The notes under the pieces are model-generated. The model ran no database searches, was not told where the DNA came from, and saw nothing but the letters and a program-made list of their open reading frames with translations. Below, in pieces: positions 1 to 8,815 of a DNA stretch of 64,000 nt. The stretch is from positions 93,717 through 157,716 of the forward strand of contig JBCBYV010000008.1 in assembly GCA_039815685.1 (NCBI GenBank), written 5' to 3'. Numbering within the stretch: the stretch's first letter is position 1; each line of letters opens with the position of its first letter. Source of the DNA: Thermohalobaculum sp039815685. Its GTDB lineage: Bacteria > Pseudomonadota > Alphaproteobacteria > Rhodobacterales > Rhodobacteraceae. The position numbers and the translations under genes were made by a program.

Positions 1-1
1 G

Positions 2-3000
2 GACAATGCCGAGGAAGGGGCAGCGTTTCTCGACTGGCTTGCCGACAACCACTTCACCTTTCTGGGCTGTCGCAGCTTCACCTGGGGGCCGGATGGTGGG
101 TTCCAGCCCGTCGCCGATAGCGGGCTCGGGCTGCTCAGCGATCCCGACTACACGGTGATGCGCGATACCGACGGCAACTTCGTGCACTGGACGCCGGAGC
201 TGCACGACTTCGCGACCGACGATCACCCGATCCTGGTGGTCAAGGCCAACCGTCGGGCGACGGTTCACCGCGGCACGCATTTCGACGTGGTGGCGGTGAA
301 GCAGTATGCGGCGGACGGCTCTGTCACGGGCGAGCAGGTCTTTGTCGGCCTCTTCACCTCCGCCGCCTACAACCGCAGCCCACACGAAATCCCGATGCTG
401 CGCGAGAAGCTCGACCGCGTGATCCAGCGCGCGGGCTTCCGGCCGGCGAGCCATGACGGCAAGGCGCTCGACAATGTGCTCGAGACCTATCCGCGTGATG
501 AGCTCTTCCAGTCGACGGACGAGCAGCTCTACGAGAACGCGGTCGGGGTGCTGACGCTCTCAACGCGCCCGCGCACGCGGCTTTTCATGCGCCCCGACCG
601 GTTTGGCCGCTTCGTGAGCTGCGTCGCCTATGTGCCGCGCGAGCGCTACACGACCGAGCTTCGCGTGAAGATCGGCAGCATCCTCTGCGCGGCGGTGAAC
701 GGGCGCGTCGCCTCCTGGGAGCCGAGCTTCGACATGGAGGCGATGGCGCGGGTGCATTTCGTGATCGCCTTGCAGTCCGGCATGCCCGCCTTCGTCGTCT
801 CGGAGGTGGAGCGCGAGGTCGTCGAGGCGGTCCGCTCCTGGTCCGACCGGCTAATGGACGCGCTTGTGGAGAAGGAGGGTGAGCACAAGGGCCACGCGCT
901 GCATGCACGGTTCGGTGCGGGCTTCCCGGCGAGCTATCGCGAGGAGGTGGGGATCGCCCAGGCGGTGGCGGATATCGAGCGGCTGGAGACGCTGACCGAC
1001 GAGGCGCCGCTCGGCCTCCATTTCTACCGCCGGCTCGAGGACGATGATGACCGGGTGCGCTTCAAGATCTTCCACAAGGGCGGGGCGGTGCCGCTTTCGG
1101 ATTGTCTGCCGGTGCTCGAGAAGATGGGCTTTCGGGTGCTGAACGAGCATCCCTACCTGATCGAGGGAGAAGGCGGGGAGACATGGATCCACGACTTCCT
1201 GATGGTCTCGGCCACGGGGTGCCCCATCGACCTCGCCAAACCCCGCAGCCGGGTGAAGCTCGAGGAGGGTTTCGATGCGGTCTGGAACGGGACGGCGGAG
1301 AACGACCCGCTGAACCGGCTGATCCTGCTGGCGGGGCTCAGCCATCGCGATGTGAGCGTCCTCAGGGCCTATAGCCGCTTCCTGCGCCAGGCGCGGATCC
1401 CGTACTCGATCGAGTACATGGAGGATGCGCTGGCGGAGTATCCGGAGATCGCGCGGCTCCTGATGCGGGTCTTTCTTGCCCGCTTCGATCCGCGCATCGA
1501 GAGGAGCCGCGAGGAGCGCGATGCGGAAGCGGGGGCGCATGTCGCGGAGATCGAGGCGGCGCTGGAGGCTGTGCCGAGCCTCGATGTCGACCGCATCTTG
1601 CGCCGGTTCCTGAACGCGATCCGCTCGACGCTGCGGACCAACGTCTATCAGCCCGGGCCGGACGGGGCGCTCAAGGCCTATCTCTCGTTCAAGCTCGACA
1701 GCGGGGCGCTTGACGACCTGCCGCTTCCCCGGCCCTGGCGCGAGATCTTCGTCTTCTCGCCTTGGGTCGAGGGCGTGCATCTGCGCGGCGGGCCGGTGGC
1801 GCGCGGAGGCCTGCGCTGGTCCGACCGCAAGGAGGATTTCCGGACCGAGGTGCTGGGCCTCGTGAAGGCACAGCAGGTCAAGAACTCGGTGATCGTGCCG
1901 GTGGGCTCGAAGGGCGGGTTCCTGCCGAAGAAGCTGCCCGCCGGTGGCAGCCGCGAGGAGGTGCAGGCGGAGGCGATCCGCTGCTACAAGACGTTCCTCT
2001 CGGGCCTACTCGATATCACCGACAACCTTGTGCAGGGCGATATCGTCCCGCCCCAGTCGGTCGTGCGCTACGATGCGGACGATCCCTATCTTGTCGTCGC
2101 AGCGGACAAGGGGACGGCGACCTTTTCGGACATCGCGAACGGGTTGGCGCAGGAATACGGCTTCTGGCTGGACGACGCCTTCGCCTCGGGCGGATCGAAC
2201 GGCTACGATCACAAGGGCATGGGGATCACGGCCAAGGGCGGCTGGGAGGCGGTGAAGCGCCATTTCCGAGAGCTTGGCCACGATACGCAGAGCGAGCCCT
2301 TCACGGTGATGGGTTGCGGGGACATGTCGGGCGATGTCTTCGGCAACGGCATGCTGCTTTCGGACCAGATCCGGTTGCAGGCGGCCTTCGATCACCGGGA
2401 CATCTTCATCGACCCCGATCCTGATCATGTGACGACCTTTCCAGAGCGGAAGCGCCTCTTCGAGATGGGGCGGTCGAGCTGGCAGGACTATGACCGCTCG
2501 CTGATCTCGCCTGGCGGCGGGGTTTTCTCGCGCGCGGCGAAGTCCGTGCAGCTGACGCCGGAGATCCAGGCGCTCCTCGAGATCGAGGCGGAGCGGGTGA
2601 CGCCCGCCGAGCTGATCAAGGCGATCATGGGCGCGCGCGTCGACCTCTTCTGGTTCGGCGGTATCGGGACCTACATCAAGGCGGCCGAGGAGACCCATTC
2701 GGATGTGGGCGACAAGGCGAACGAGGCGCTGCGCGTCGATGCCGCCGCGGTCCGGGCGCGCGTTGTGGGCGAGGGTGCCAATCTTGGTGTCACGCAGATG
2801 GGGCGCATCGCGCTCGCGCGCCGGGGCGTGAAGATCAACACGGATGCGGTGGACAACTCCGCGGGCGTCGACTGCTCGGACCACGAGGTCAACATCAAGA
2901 TCGCGCTCGGTCAGGTCGTGCAGGCAGGCGACATGACCGAGAAGCAGCGGAACGGGCTCCTGGCGGAGATGACCGACCGGGTGGCCGAACTGGTGCTGGG

Positions 3001-4192
3001 CACGAACTACACCCAGACGCTCTGCATCAGTATGGCGGAGGCGCGGGCGCCGCAGCTCCTGGATGCCCATTGGCGGTTCATGCGGGGGCTCGAGAGCCGG
3101 GGGCTTCTGAACCGCGCGGTCGAGCTCTTGCCCGATGACGAGGCGATGGGCGAGCGCGCGGCGGCGGGCGAGGGTCTGACGCGGCCGGAGATTGCGGTGC
3201 TGGTCTCCTATGCGAAGCTCACGCTGTTCGACGACATCGTGGCGGGCCCGGTGCCGGACGACCCGCATCTCGAGCATTTCCTGATCGACTATTTCCCCGA
3301 GGCCTTGGCCGGGCCCTATGGGGGTGCGGTGCGGGGGCACCGGCTGCGGCGCGAGATCATCGCGACCGTCCTCGCCAATATCGTGGTGAACGAAGGCGGG
3401 GCGAGCCTGGTCGCGCGGCTGGCCGAGGATACGGGCGCGAGTACGGGCGAGATCGTCGAGGCGTTCTTCGCCGCGCGCGAGATCCTGGGTGTTGCGAGCC
3501 TGCAGGCGGAGATCGATGCGCTGGACAACGAGGTGCCGGCGGCGGTGCAGATCCAGATGCACACAGCCCTCTCCCACGCGATGACGAGCCAGCTTTCCTG
3601 CATCCTGTCGCGGCCCTCCGAGCTCGATACCGGGGCGCTGGTGGGGATGTATGCGCCGGGTATGGCGGAGGTGTCGGAGGCGCTGCCGGAGCTTCTGACC
3701 GATTTCTCCAAGGAGCGGCTCGACGAGCGGGTGGCGGCCCTTGTGGAGGCGGGCGTGCCGGAGGAGCTGGCGGTTCGCGTCTCGGGCCTCGAGTTCCAGG
3801 GCGGCGTGCTCGACATCGTCGATGTGGCCGGTCGTACGGTGCGCGATGTGCATGCCGTGGCCGAGACCTATTTCGCAGCCGGTGCGCGCTTCGGGCTCGA
3901 CTGGCTGCGGACGGAGGCGCGTGGGCTCGCTGCCGGCGATCATTGGGAAGGTGTGGCCGTCGGCCGGCTCATCAGCGATCTCCGGGCCCAGCAGAGCCAG
4001 ATCGCGGCGGCAGCGCTCGCGCGCGACGAGGCGCTTCTGGGCGCCGATGCGGTCGGCGCCTGGGCCGATGCGAAGGCCGAGGATGCGGGGCGGGCGGACA
4101 AGCTGATGGCTGAGCTGAAGGGCGGGGCCGTGCTCAGCGTCGCGAAGCTGGCCGTCGCCGCCTCCGCCTTCCGGAGCGTGGTTGGCGCTTGA
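2..4192 (+). CDS. gdhB: NAD-specific glutamate dehydrogenase, 5'-truncated by window edge
   Basis: Large-type (about 1600-residue) NAD-dependent glutamate dehydrogenase, interconverting glutamate and 2-oxoglutarate plus ammonium in the cytoplasm. The frame is open from base 2 through the stop at 4192, giving 1396 residues, so roughly the first 200 residues lie outside the window; the first in-window start-like codons (GTG 155, ATG 158) are internal and should not be used. Family signatures seen: the glutamate-binding and catalytic stretch ARGGLRWSDRKEDFRTEV followed by VGSKGGF, the NAD-domain stretch GCGDMSGDVFGNG, then FWFGGIGTYIKA and VVGEGANLGVTQ, and a long helical C-terminal region. The regulatory ACT-like N-terminal part is only partly present. 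It converges on the RND efflux operon, with palindromic DNA between. Identification is secure. Confidence 0.96.
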   Translation, partial: DNAEEGAAFLDWLADNHFTFLGCRSFTWGPDGGFQPVADSGLGLLSDPDYTVMRDTDGNFVHWTPELHDFATDDHPILVVKANRRATVHRGTHFDVVAVKQYAADGSVTGEQVFVGLFTSAAYNRSPHEIPMLREKLDRVIQRAGFRPASHDGKALDNVLETYPRDELFQSTDEQLYENAVGVLTLSTRPRTRLFMRPDRFGRFVSCVAYVPRERYTTELRVKIGSILCAAVNGRVASWEPSFDMEAMARVHFVIALQSGMPAFVVSEVEREVVEAVRSWSDRLMDALVEKEGEHKGHALHARFGAGFPASYREEVGIAQAVADIERLETLTDEAPLGLHFYRRLEDDDDRVRFKIFHKGGAVPLSDCLPVLEKMGFRVLNEHPYLIEGEGGETWIHDFLMVSATGCPIDLAKPRSRVKLEEGFDAVWNGTAENDPLNRLILLAGLSHRDVSVLRAYSRFLRQARIPYSIEYMEDALAEYPEIARLLMRVFLARFDPRIERSREERDAEAGAHVAEIEAALEAVPSLDVDRILRRFLNAIRSTLRTNVYQPGPDGALKAYLSFKLDSGALDDLPLPRPWREIFVFSPWVEGVHLRGGPVARGGLRWSDRKEDFRTEVLGLVKAQQVKNSVIVPVGSKGGFLPKKLPAGGSREEVQAEAIRCYKTFLSGLLDITDNLVQGDIVPPQSVVRYDADDPYLVVAADKGTATFSDIANGLAQEYGFWLDDAFASGGSNGYDHKGMGITAKGGWEAVKRHFRELGHDTQSEPFTVMGCGDMSGDVFGNGMLLSDQIRLQAAFDHRDIFIDPDPDHVTTFPERKRLFEMGRSSWQDYDRSLISPGGGVFSRAAKSVQLTPEIQALLEIEAERVTPAELIKAIMGARVDLFWFGGIGTYIKAAEETHSDVGDKANEALRVDAAAVRARVVGEGANLGVTQMGRIALARRGVKINTDAVDNSAGVDCSDHEVNIKIALGQVVQAGDMTEKQRNGLLAEMTDRVAELVLGTNYTQTLCISMAEARAPQLLDAHWRFMRGLESRGLLNRAVELLPDDEAMGERAAAGEGLTRPEIAVLVSYAKLTLFDDIVAGPVPDDPHLEHFLIDYFPEALAGPYGGAVRGHRLRREIIATVLANIVVNEGGASLVARLAEDTGASTGEIVEAFFAAREILGVASLQAEIDALDNEVPAAVQIQMHTALSHAMTSQLSCILSRPSELDTGALVGMYAPGMAEVSEALPELLTDFSKERLDERVAALVEAGVPEELAVRVSGLEFQGGVLDIVDVAGRTVRDVHAVAETYFAAGARFGLDWLRTEARGLAAGDHWEGVAVGRLISDLRAQQSQIAAAALARDEALLGADAVGAWADAKAEDAGRADKLMAELKGGAVLSVAKLAVAASAFRSVVGA

Positions 4193-4202
4193 GGCAAGCG
4201 GC

Positions 4203-4223
4203 ATCCCGGCTGGTCGCCGGGAT
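4203..4223 (+). terminator. Hairpin just after the glutamate dehydrogenase stop
   Basis: A perfect 8-bp stem (atcccggc / gccgggat) with a 5-base loop starts 11 bases after the stop codon. There is no clear T-run after it, so it may act as a weak or factor-assisted terminator or an mRNA 3'-end stabiliser. Confidence 0.4.
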
Positions 4224-4344
4224 CGGTTCCTGCGGGGTTCCTGCGGTGGCGGGTGAGAGCGCAGTTCTGCGGCGTTTTGCTCGTGACGATGGATTGCGAA
4301 GATGGGCTGGGGAGGCGCCGCAGGGGCGCCCTGTCGAGCGTTTT

Positions 4345-4427
4345 CCGAAGGCCGAGCCGCGTCAAGGACGCCTCTGGCGCCAGCTACGCTGGTGGCTGCG
4401 CCATCCTTGACCCGGCCCGTCCTTCGG
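4345..4427. repeat. 83-bp imperfect inverted repeat between convergent genes
   Basis: Left arm 4345-4384 and right arm 4388-4427 are imperfect reverse complements centred on base 4386. The outer 26 bp match at 22 of 26 positions (ccgaagg...gtcaaggacg against its partner), and the inner 5 bp (ccagc/gctgg) close a 3-base loop. It fills most of the gap between the convergent glutamate dehydrogenase and RND genes, where a bidirectional terminator is expected; the length and mismatches also suit a dispersed intergenic palindromic element. The rest of the 4193-4442 gap holds a smaller ggcgcc-type palindrome and no gene. Confidence 0.6.
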
Positions 4428-4442
4428 GTTGCGGGCGTTTGC

Positions 4443-7400
4443 TCATTCGCCAGGTGTCGTGGCGAGTTCCGCTTCGAGGCGTGCGGCCTGGGTTGCGCGG
4501 GGGCGGGCGAGGCCCGCGATCAGGATATAGACCGCTGGCGTGAGGAAGAGGGTGAAGAGGGTGGCGAGGCCGAGCCCGCCGAAGATCACCCAGCCGATCG
4601 CGGCGCGCGCTTCGGCGCCGGGGCCGCCGCCGAGGATGAGCGGCAGCCCCGCCAGCACCGTCGAGATGAGCGTCATGGCAATGGGGCGGAGGCGGGCGCT
4701 GGCGGCGCGCGCCGCGGCTTTGGCGACACGGGCGCCCTTGTCTCGCAGCTGGTCGGCGAACTCGACGAGGAGAATGGCGTTCTTCGCCATGATGCCGATC
4801 AGCATGAGGACGCCGATCTGGCTGAAGATGTTGATCGTGGTGCCGGTAAGCCAGAGGGCGAGGATGGCGGCGGCGATGCCGAAGGGGACCGTGATCATGA
4901 CCACGAGGGCGCTGGTCAGGCTCTCGAACTGGGCGACGAGCACGAGGAAGACGACGACGAGCGCGATGACATAAGTCGCAGCGAGGGCGGAGGAGGTTTC
5001 TTCGAGCGTCGCGGCCTCGCCGAGGAACAGGAGACCGATCTCGCCCGGGAGCGTGTCGCGCGCGAGGGCGCGGGTGGCGGCGACGGCTTCGGCCATGGTG
5101 AGCTCGGGTGCGATGGTCGCGTCGATCTCGATGGCGCGGCGCTGGCCGTGGCGGTCGAGCTCGGCCGCGACACCTTCCTCCGCGAAGCTCACGAGCTGGA
5201 GGAGCGGGACGAGGCGGCCGTCGGTGCTGCGGACATTGAGATTGAGGAGGTCCGTGGGATCGCGCACGGCGCCCTCCGCGGATTGGAGGAAGACGGGGAT
5301 GGCCTCGTCGTTGACCGTGAGCTCTGCGATCTCCTCCTCGTCGATAAGGGCGCGCAGGGTGGCGGAAAGGGCCTCCATCGGCACGCCGAGATCGGCGGCG
5401 CGGTCCCGGTCGATATCGATGGAGAGCTGAGGCTGGGTCGCCTGGTACTGCACGCGGATGTCGGAAAGGCCGGGTACGTCGCGAAGCGCGAGGGCGAAGG
5501 CGTCCGCAGCCTCCGCGATGACGGGGTAGCTGGGTCCGGTGAGGGCCAGTTCGAGACCGCCATTGGAGCCGCCGCGGAGGCCGAGGGAGTTCGAGCGGCT
5601 GATGCGCGCCCGGGCGCCGGCAAGGTCATTGAGCCTGGGTGCGATGTCAGCCTCGATCTCCGCCTGCGTCGTGTCGCGCGCGGCCCAGGGAGCGAGGCGG
5701 GCGCCGACCTCGCCGCGATTGAGGTCGTAGCGGCCGGTGATGGAGAACATGCCCTCTGCCGCCCCGCTCTCGACCCAAGGGCGGAAGAGCGCCTCGATCG
5801 CCTCGACCTGGCGGTCGGTGTAGTCGAGGCCGGTGCCGTCGGGGCCCTGGAGCCGCACGGTGACGTGGCCGCGATCTTCGGGCGGTACGAGCTCCTCGCC
5901 AAGTTGCGGATAGAGCGAGGCGGCGCCGGCCGCGAGGCCGGCAAAGAGGAGGAGGGCCACGAGCGGCGCCTTGACGACGGGCCCGAGGAGCGCGCGGTAA
6001 AGCGTTGCGAGCCAGCCGCCGATGGGACCTGCGAGGCCGCGCTCCGTCCCGAGCGAGGGCAGGAGGGAGGCGATCATCGGGCAGAGGGAGAGGGCGACGA
6101 AGGAGCTGAGCCCCACGGTGATCGCGAGGACGAAGCCGAATTCGGTGAAGAGGCGGCCCGCCTCCGAGGGCAGGAAGCTGATGGGGATGAAGACGGCGAC
6201 GAGCGTCAGGGTCGTCGCGATCACGGCGAAGAACACCTCGCGCGTGCCGGTGACGGCGGCGGCGAGGCGGCCAAGGCCCTGGGCACGCTTTCGCTGCACG
6301 TTCTCGGTGACGACGATGGCATCGTCGACGACGAGGCCCGTGGCGAGAACGAGGGCCAGCAGGGTGATGAGGTTGATGGAGAATCCCATGGCCCAGATGC
6401 CGGCTATGGAGCCAACGAGAGCCACGGGGATGGCGATGGCAGGGACGAGCGTGGCACCGAGGCGGCCGAGGAAGACCCAGATGACGGCGACTACGATTAT
6501 CACGGCGAGGGCGAGGGTCTTCAGCACCTCGGCAATGGCGCCCTCGATGAACACCGCGTCGTCATAGATCACCTGGAGGCGGAGGTCGGGGAAGCGTTCG
6601 CCGAGCCGGGCGAGGGCGCGCTCGACGTCCTGGCTTATCTGGACGGTGTTGGACTGGGCCTGGCGGATGATGCCCATGGAGACGACGAGGCGGCCGTCGC
6701 GCCGGCTGAAGCTCTCGGGTGTCGCGAGGCCGTAATATACATCCGCGATCTCGCCGAGGCGGACGTTGGGGCGGAGCATCAGGGCTTCGATGCGGGCGGG
6801 TTCGGAGACCGTGGCGTCGGCGCGGACCAGCACCTCCTGTTGCCCCGCTTCGAAGGCGCCGACGGGGATGTCGAACTGCGCGGCACGGAGGAGGTCCGCC
6901 ACTTCGCCGATGGAGAAGCCGTAGGCTGCGAGGCGCTGGGGATCGACGGCGACGCGGAGGACACGCTCGCGATCGCCCCAGAGGACCACCTCGGAGACGC
7001 CGTCGACGGCCGTGATCTCGGGGATGATCTCGTCCTCAATGCGCCGGGTCAGGGTATCGACGGGCGCATCGACCGAGGAGACGGCGACGTGGATGATCGG
7101 GCTCGCATCCTGCTCGGACTTGACGACGAAGAGGTCCTCGACGCCGTCGGGCAGGCGCGGGACGATGCGGGCGACGGCCTCGCGCACATCCGAGGCTGCG
7201 TCGGCGAGTTCGCGGTTGGGGCTGAACTCGGCCCGCATGCGGAAGTTGCCTTCCTCGGAGGACGAGGTGACCGCGTTGACGCCGGTGACGCGGGCAACCG
7301 CGCCCTCGACCATACTGGTGACTTCCGCGTCGATGGTGGTGGGCGAGGCGCCGGGGTAGAGCGCGCGGACGGAGACGATGGGCCGGTCGACATCCGGCAG

Positions 7401-7550
7401 CTCGCGCACCTCAATGCCCCAGAGGGCGGCGAGACCCGCGATCATTATCATGAGGTTCATGACGACGGCGAGCCATGGGCGGCGCACGCTGAGCGCGGGG
7501 AGGCCGCCGGTGTCGGTGCTGGTGCCGGCCTGGCGGTCCTGCGCGCTCAC
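4443..7550 (-). CDS. RND efflux transporter permease (HAE1/AcrB-like)
   Basis: Inner-membrane proton-driven pump subunit of a tripartite efflux system, 1035 residues, the normal length. The N-terminal cytoplasmic tail precedes the first membrane segment (about residues 28-46), followed by the large porter-domain loop, a central block of membrane helices, a second porter loop and a second helical block. The TM4 segment contains the adjacent acidic pair of the proton relay in GLVVDDAIVVTENV, and the TM10-11 region has IGIMAKNAILLVEFA. The start overlaps the stop of the membrane fusion gene by 4 bp (7547-7550), so translation is coupled. No outer-membrane TolC-like gene is nearby. Substrate cannot be told from sequence. 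Confidence 0.93.
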   Translation of the reverse strand: MSAQDRQAGTSTDTGGLPALSVRRPWLAVVMNLMIMIAGLAALWGIEVRELPDVDRPIVSVRALYPGASPTTIDAEVTSMVEGAVARVTGVNAVTSSSEEGNFRMRAEFSPNRELADAASDVREAVARIVPRLPDGVEDLFVVKSEQDASPIIHVAVSSVDAPVDTLTRRIEDEIIPEITAVDGVSEVVLWGDRERVLRVAVDPQRLAAYGFSIGEVADLLRAAQFDIPVGAFEAGQQEVLVRADATVSEPARIEALMLRPNVRLGEIADVYYGLATPESFSRRDGRLVVSMGIIRQAQSNTVQISQDVERALARLGERFPDLRLQVIYDDAVFIEGAIAEVLKTLALAVIIVVAVIWVFLGRLGATLVPAIAIPVALVGSIAGIWAMGFSINLITLLALVLATGLVVDDAIVVTENVQRKRAQGLGRLAAAVTGTREVFFAVIATTLTLVAVFIPISFLPSEAGRLFTEFGFVLAITVGLSSFVALSLCPMIASLLPSLGTERGLAGPIGGWLATLYRALLGPVVKAPLVALLLFAGLAAGAASLYPQLGEELVPPEDRGHVTVRLQGPDGTGLDYTDRQVEAIEALFRPWVESGAAEGMFSITGRYDLNRGEVGARLAPWAARDTTQAEIEADIAPRLNDLAGARARISRSNSLGLRGGSNGGLELALTGPSYPVIAEAADAFALALRDVPGLSDIRVQYQATQPQLSIDIDRDRAADLGVPMEALSATLRALIDEEEIAELTVNDEAIPVFLQSAEGAVRDPTDLLNLNVRSTDGRLVPLLQLVSFAEEGVAAELDRHGQRRAIEIDATIAPELTMAEAVAATRALARDTLPGEIGLLFLGEAATLEETSSALAATYVIALVVVFLVLVAQFESLTSALVVMITVPFGIAAAILALWLTGTTINIFSQIGVLMLIGIMAKNAILLVEFADQLRDKGARVAKAAARAASARLRPIAMTLISTVLAGLPLILGGGPGAEARAAIGWVIFGGLGLATLFTLFLTPAVYILIAGLARPRATQAARLEAELATTPGE

Positions 7551-8650
7551 GTGTCGCCCCCGGTGTCCTGCTGCACGGCGACGGCGCGGCCGGGACGGAG
7601 GCGTTGGGTGCCCTCGACGATCACGCGATCATCGGGGCTGAGGGGCCCGTTGACGAGGACGCGGCCGTCGCGGCGGGCGACCATCTCGACCTCGACGCGC
7701 TCGGCCTTGCCCTCCGCCACGCGCCAGACATGGACCGTGCCGCGGGAGAACTGGACGGCGAGTTCCGGGACGGTGGGGTAGGTCTCACCGGGGAGCGCGA
7801 GGCGCACGGTGAAGGAGGCGCCGGGGCGCAGCGTGTCGTCGGCGTTCGGGATCGCGACGCGGAGGCGGGCGGTGCGGTTCGAGGCGTCGACCTGGCTGTC
7901 GATGGCCTCGACCGTGCCCTCGAACCGTTGGCCGGGGACGCTGGGCGTGGTTGCGGAGACCGCAAGGCCGAGCCGGATGCGGGGCAGCGCGATCTCGGGC
8001 ACATCGACCTCGACCAGAATCACGCTGCGGTCGTCATAGCGCGCGATCTCGGCGCTTTCCTCGACATAGGCGCCGCCATCCACGGCGGGCAGGCCGGAGA
8101 CGCCGTCGAAGGGGGCACGGAGCGTGCGGTCGTCGAGCGCTTCGCGGGCCCGGGCAAGCTCGAGTGCTGCGATCTCGGCGGCCAGTACGACCTCGTCGAG
8201 GCGGGAGGCCGTGGCGGTGCCGGAGATGCTGAGCTGCTGGAAGCGGCTGCGGGTGCGCTCGGCATCCGCGAGGCGGGTCTCGGCGAGCGAGACGGCGAGG
8301 CGTTCGTCCCGGTCCTCGAGCCGCATGACGATGTTGCCGGCTGCGAACTCGCGATTGGCGGCGAGGGCGAGGTCCACGATCTCGCCCGCGCCGCGGCTGC
8401 GGAGAACCACCGTGCGCTGGGCGCGGCCCGAGCCGACGATCTCGAGCACGAGATCATCCGCTGCCTCCTCCACCGCGGCAACGATCACGGGCACGCCCGC
8501 AGCGAGCGCGCGGGGCGCGACCGTCTCCTCCGCCGGCGGCGCGAGGCCGGCGGCGGTGAGAATGGTGTCGCGTTCCTGCCAGCCGAGCCAGCCGAGCGCG
8601 GTCAGCGCCGCCGCCAGAACAAGCTGCTTCCACATTGCCATCGGTTCCAT
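7547..8650 (-). CDS. RND efflux periplasmic adaptor (membrane fusion protein)
   Basis: Periplasmic adaptor of the HlyD/AcrA class, 367 residues, first gene of the efflux pair. An N-terminal hydrophobic segment (about residues 6-22) without a lipobox anchors it. Then come the lipoyl/barrel-sandwich half (LRSRGAGEIVDLAL, about 83-96), a short alpha-hairpin (ARTRLADAERTRSR-type helix with ELARAREALDD), the second lipoyl half (LRAPFDGVSGLPAVDGG) and beta-barrel regions. Two nearby ATG codons (8650 and 8641, then 8635) could serve as start. Divergent from the ABC-exporter-like gene across a 165-bp gap. Confidence 0.9.
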   Translation of the reverse strand: MEPMAMWKQLVLAAALTALGWLGWQERDTILTAAGLAPPAEETVAPRALAAGVPVIVAAVEEAADDLVLEIVGSGRAQRTVVLRSRGAGEIVDLALAANREFAAGNIVMRLEDRDERLAVSLAETRLADAERTRSRFQQLSISGTATASRLDEVVLAAEIAALELARAREALDDRTLRAPFDGVSGLPAVDGGAYVEESAEIARYDDRSVILVEVDVPEIALPRIRLGLAVSATTPSVPGQRFEGTVEAIDSQVDASNRTARLRVAIPNADDTLRPGASFTVRLALPGETYPTVPELAVQFSRGTVHVWRVAEGKAERVEVEMVARRDGRVLVNGPLSPDDRVIVEGTQRLRPGRAVAVQQDTGGDT

Positions 8651-8815
8651 TGGCTCCGCCCTCGCACGTCGTGGGGTTACGCCTTGTCACGGGATCTTAG
8701 CGCGAAACCGGCGCGAAACCCGGCAAAGCATTATTGCATGGCTCCGGGGGTTCGCGCTCGGGCCTGGCGCTCTATGTATAGATGATCCCAAAAATTCGGC
8801 CGGGGGCGGTGCCTC
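8651..8815. promoter_or_regulatory. Divergent promoter region with tandem 10-mer
   Basis: Gap between the divergently transcribed efflux operon and the ABC-exporter-like gene. It contains two direct copies of gcgcgaaacc at 8700-8709 and 8711-8720, an 11-bp period that puts both copies on one face of the helix, as for a repressor or activator site. A TATA-rich stretch (tatgtatagatgat) near 8774-8787 could be part of a -10 region for the plus-strand gene. Regulator unknown. Confidence 0.4.

Noticed and set aside
2006..4204. Long open frame on the minus strand opposite glutamate dehydrogenase
   Set aside because: Typical GC-rich antisense open frame; composition is Arg/His/Leu/Asp-rich with no family match, while the plus strand is a clear enzyme.
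4302..7781. 1159-codon open frame opposite the RND permease
   Set aside because: Gly/Asp/Glu-rich antisense translation of an obvious RND permease; no domain.
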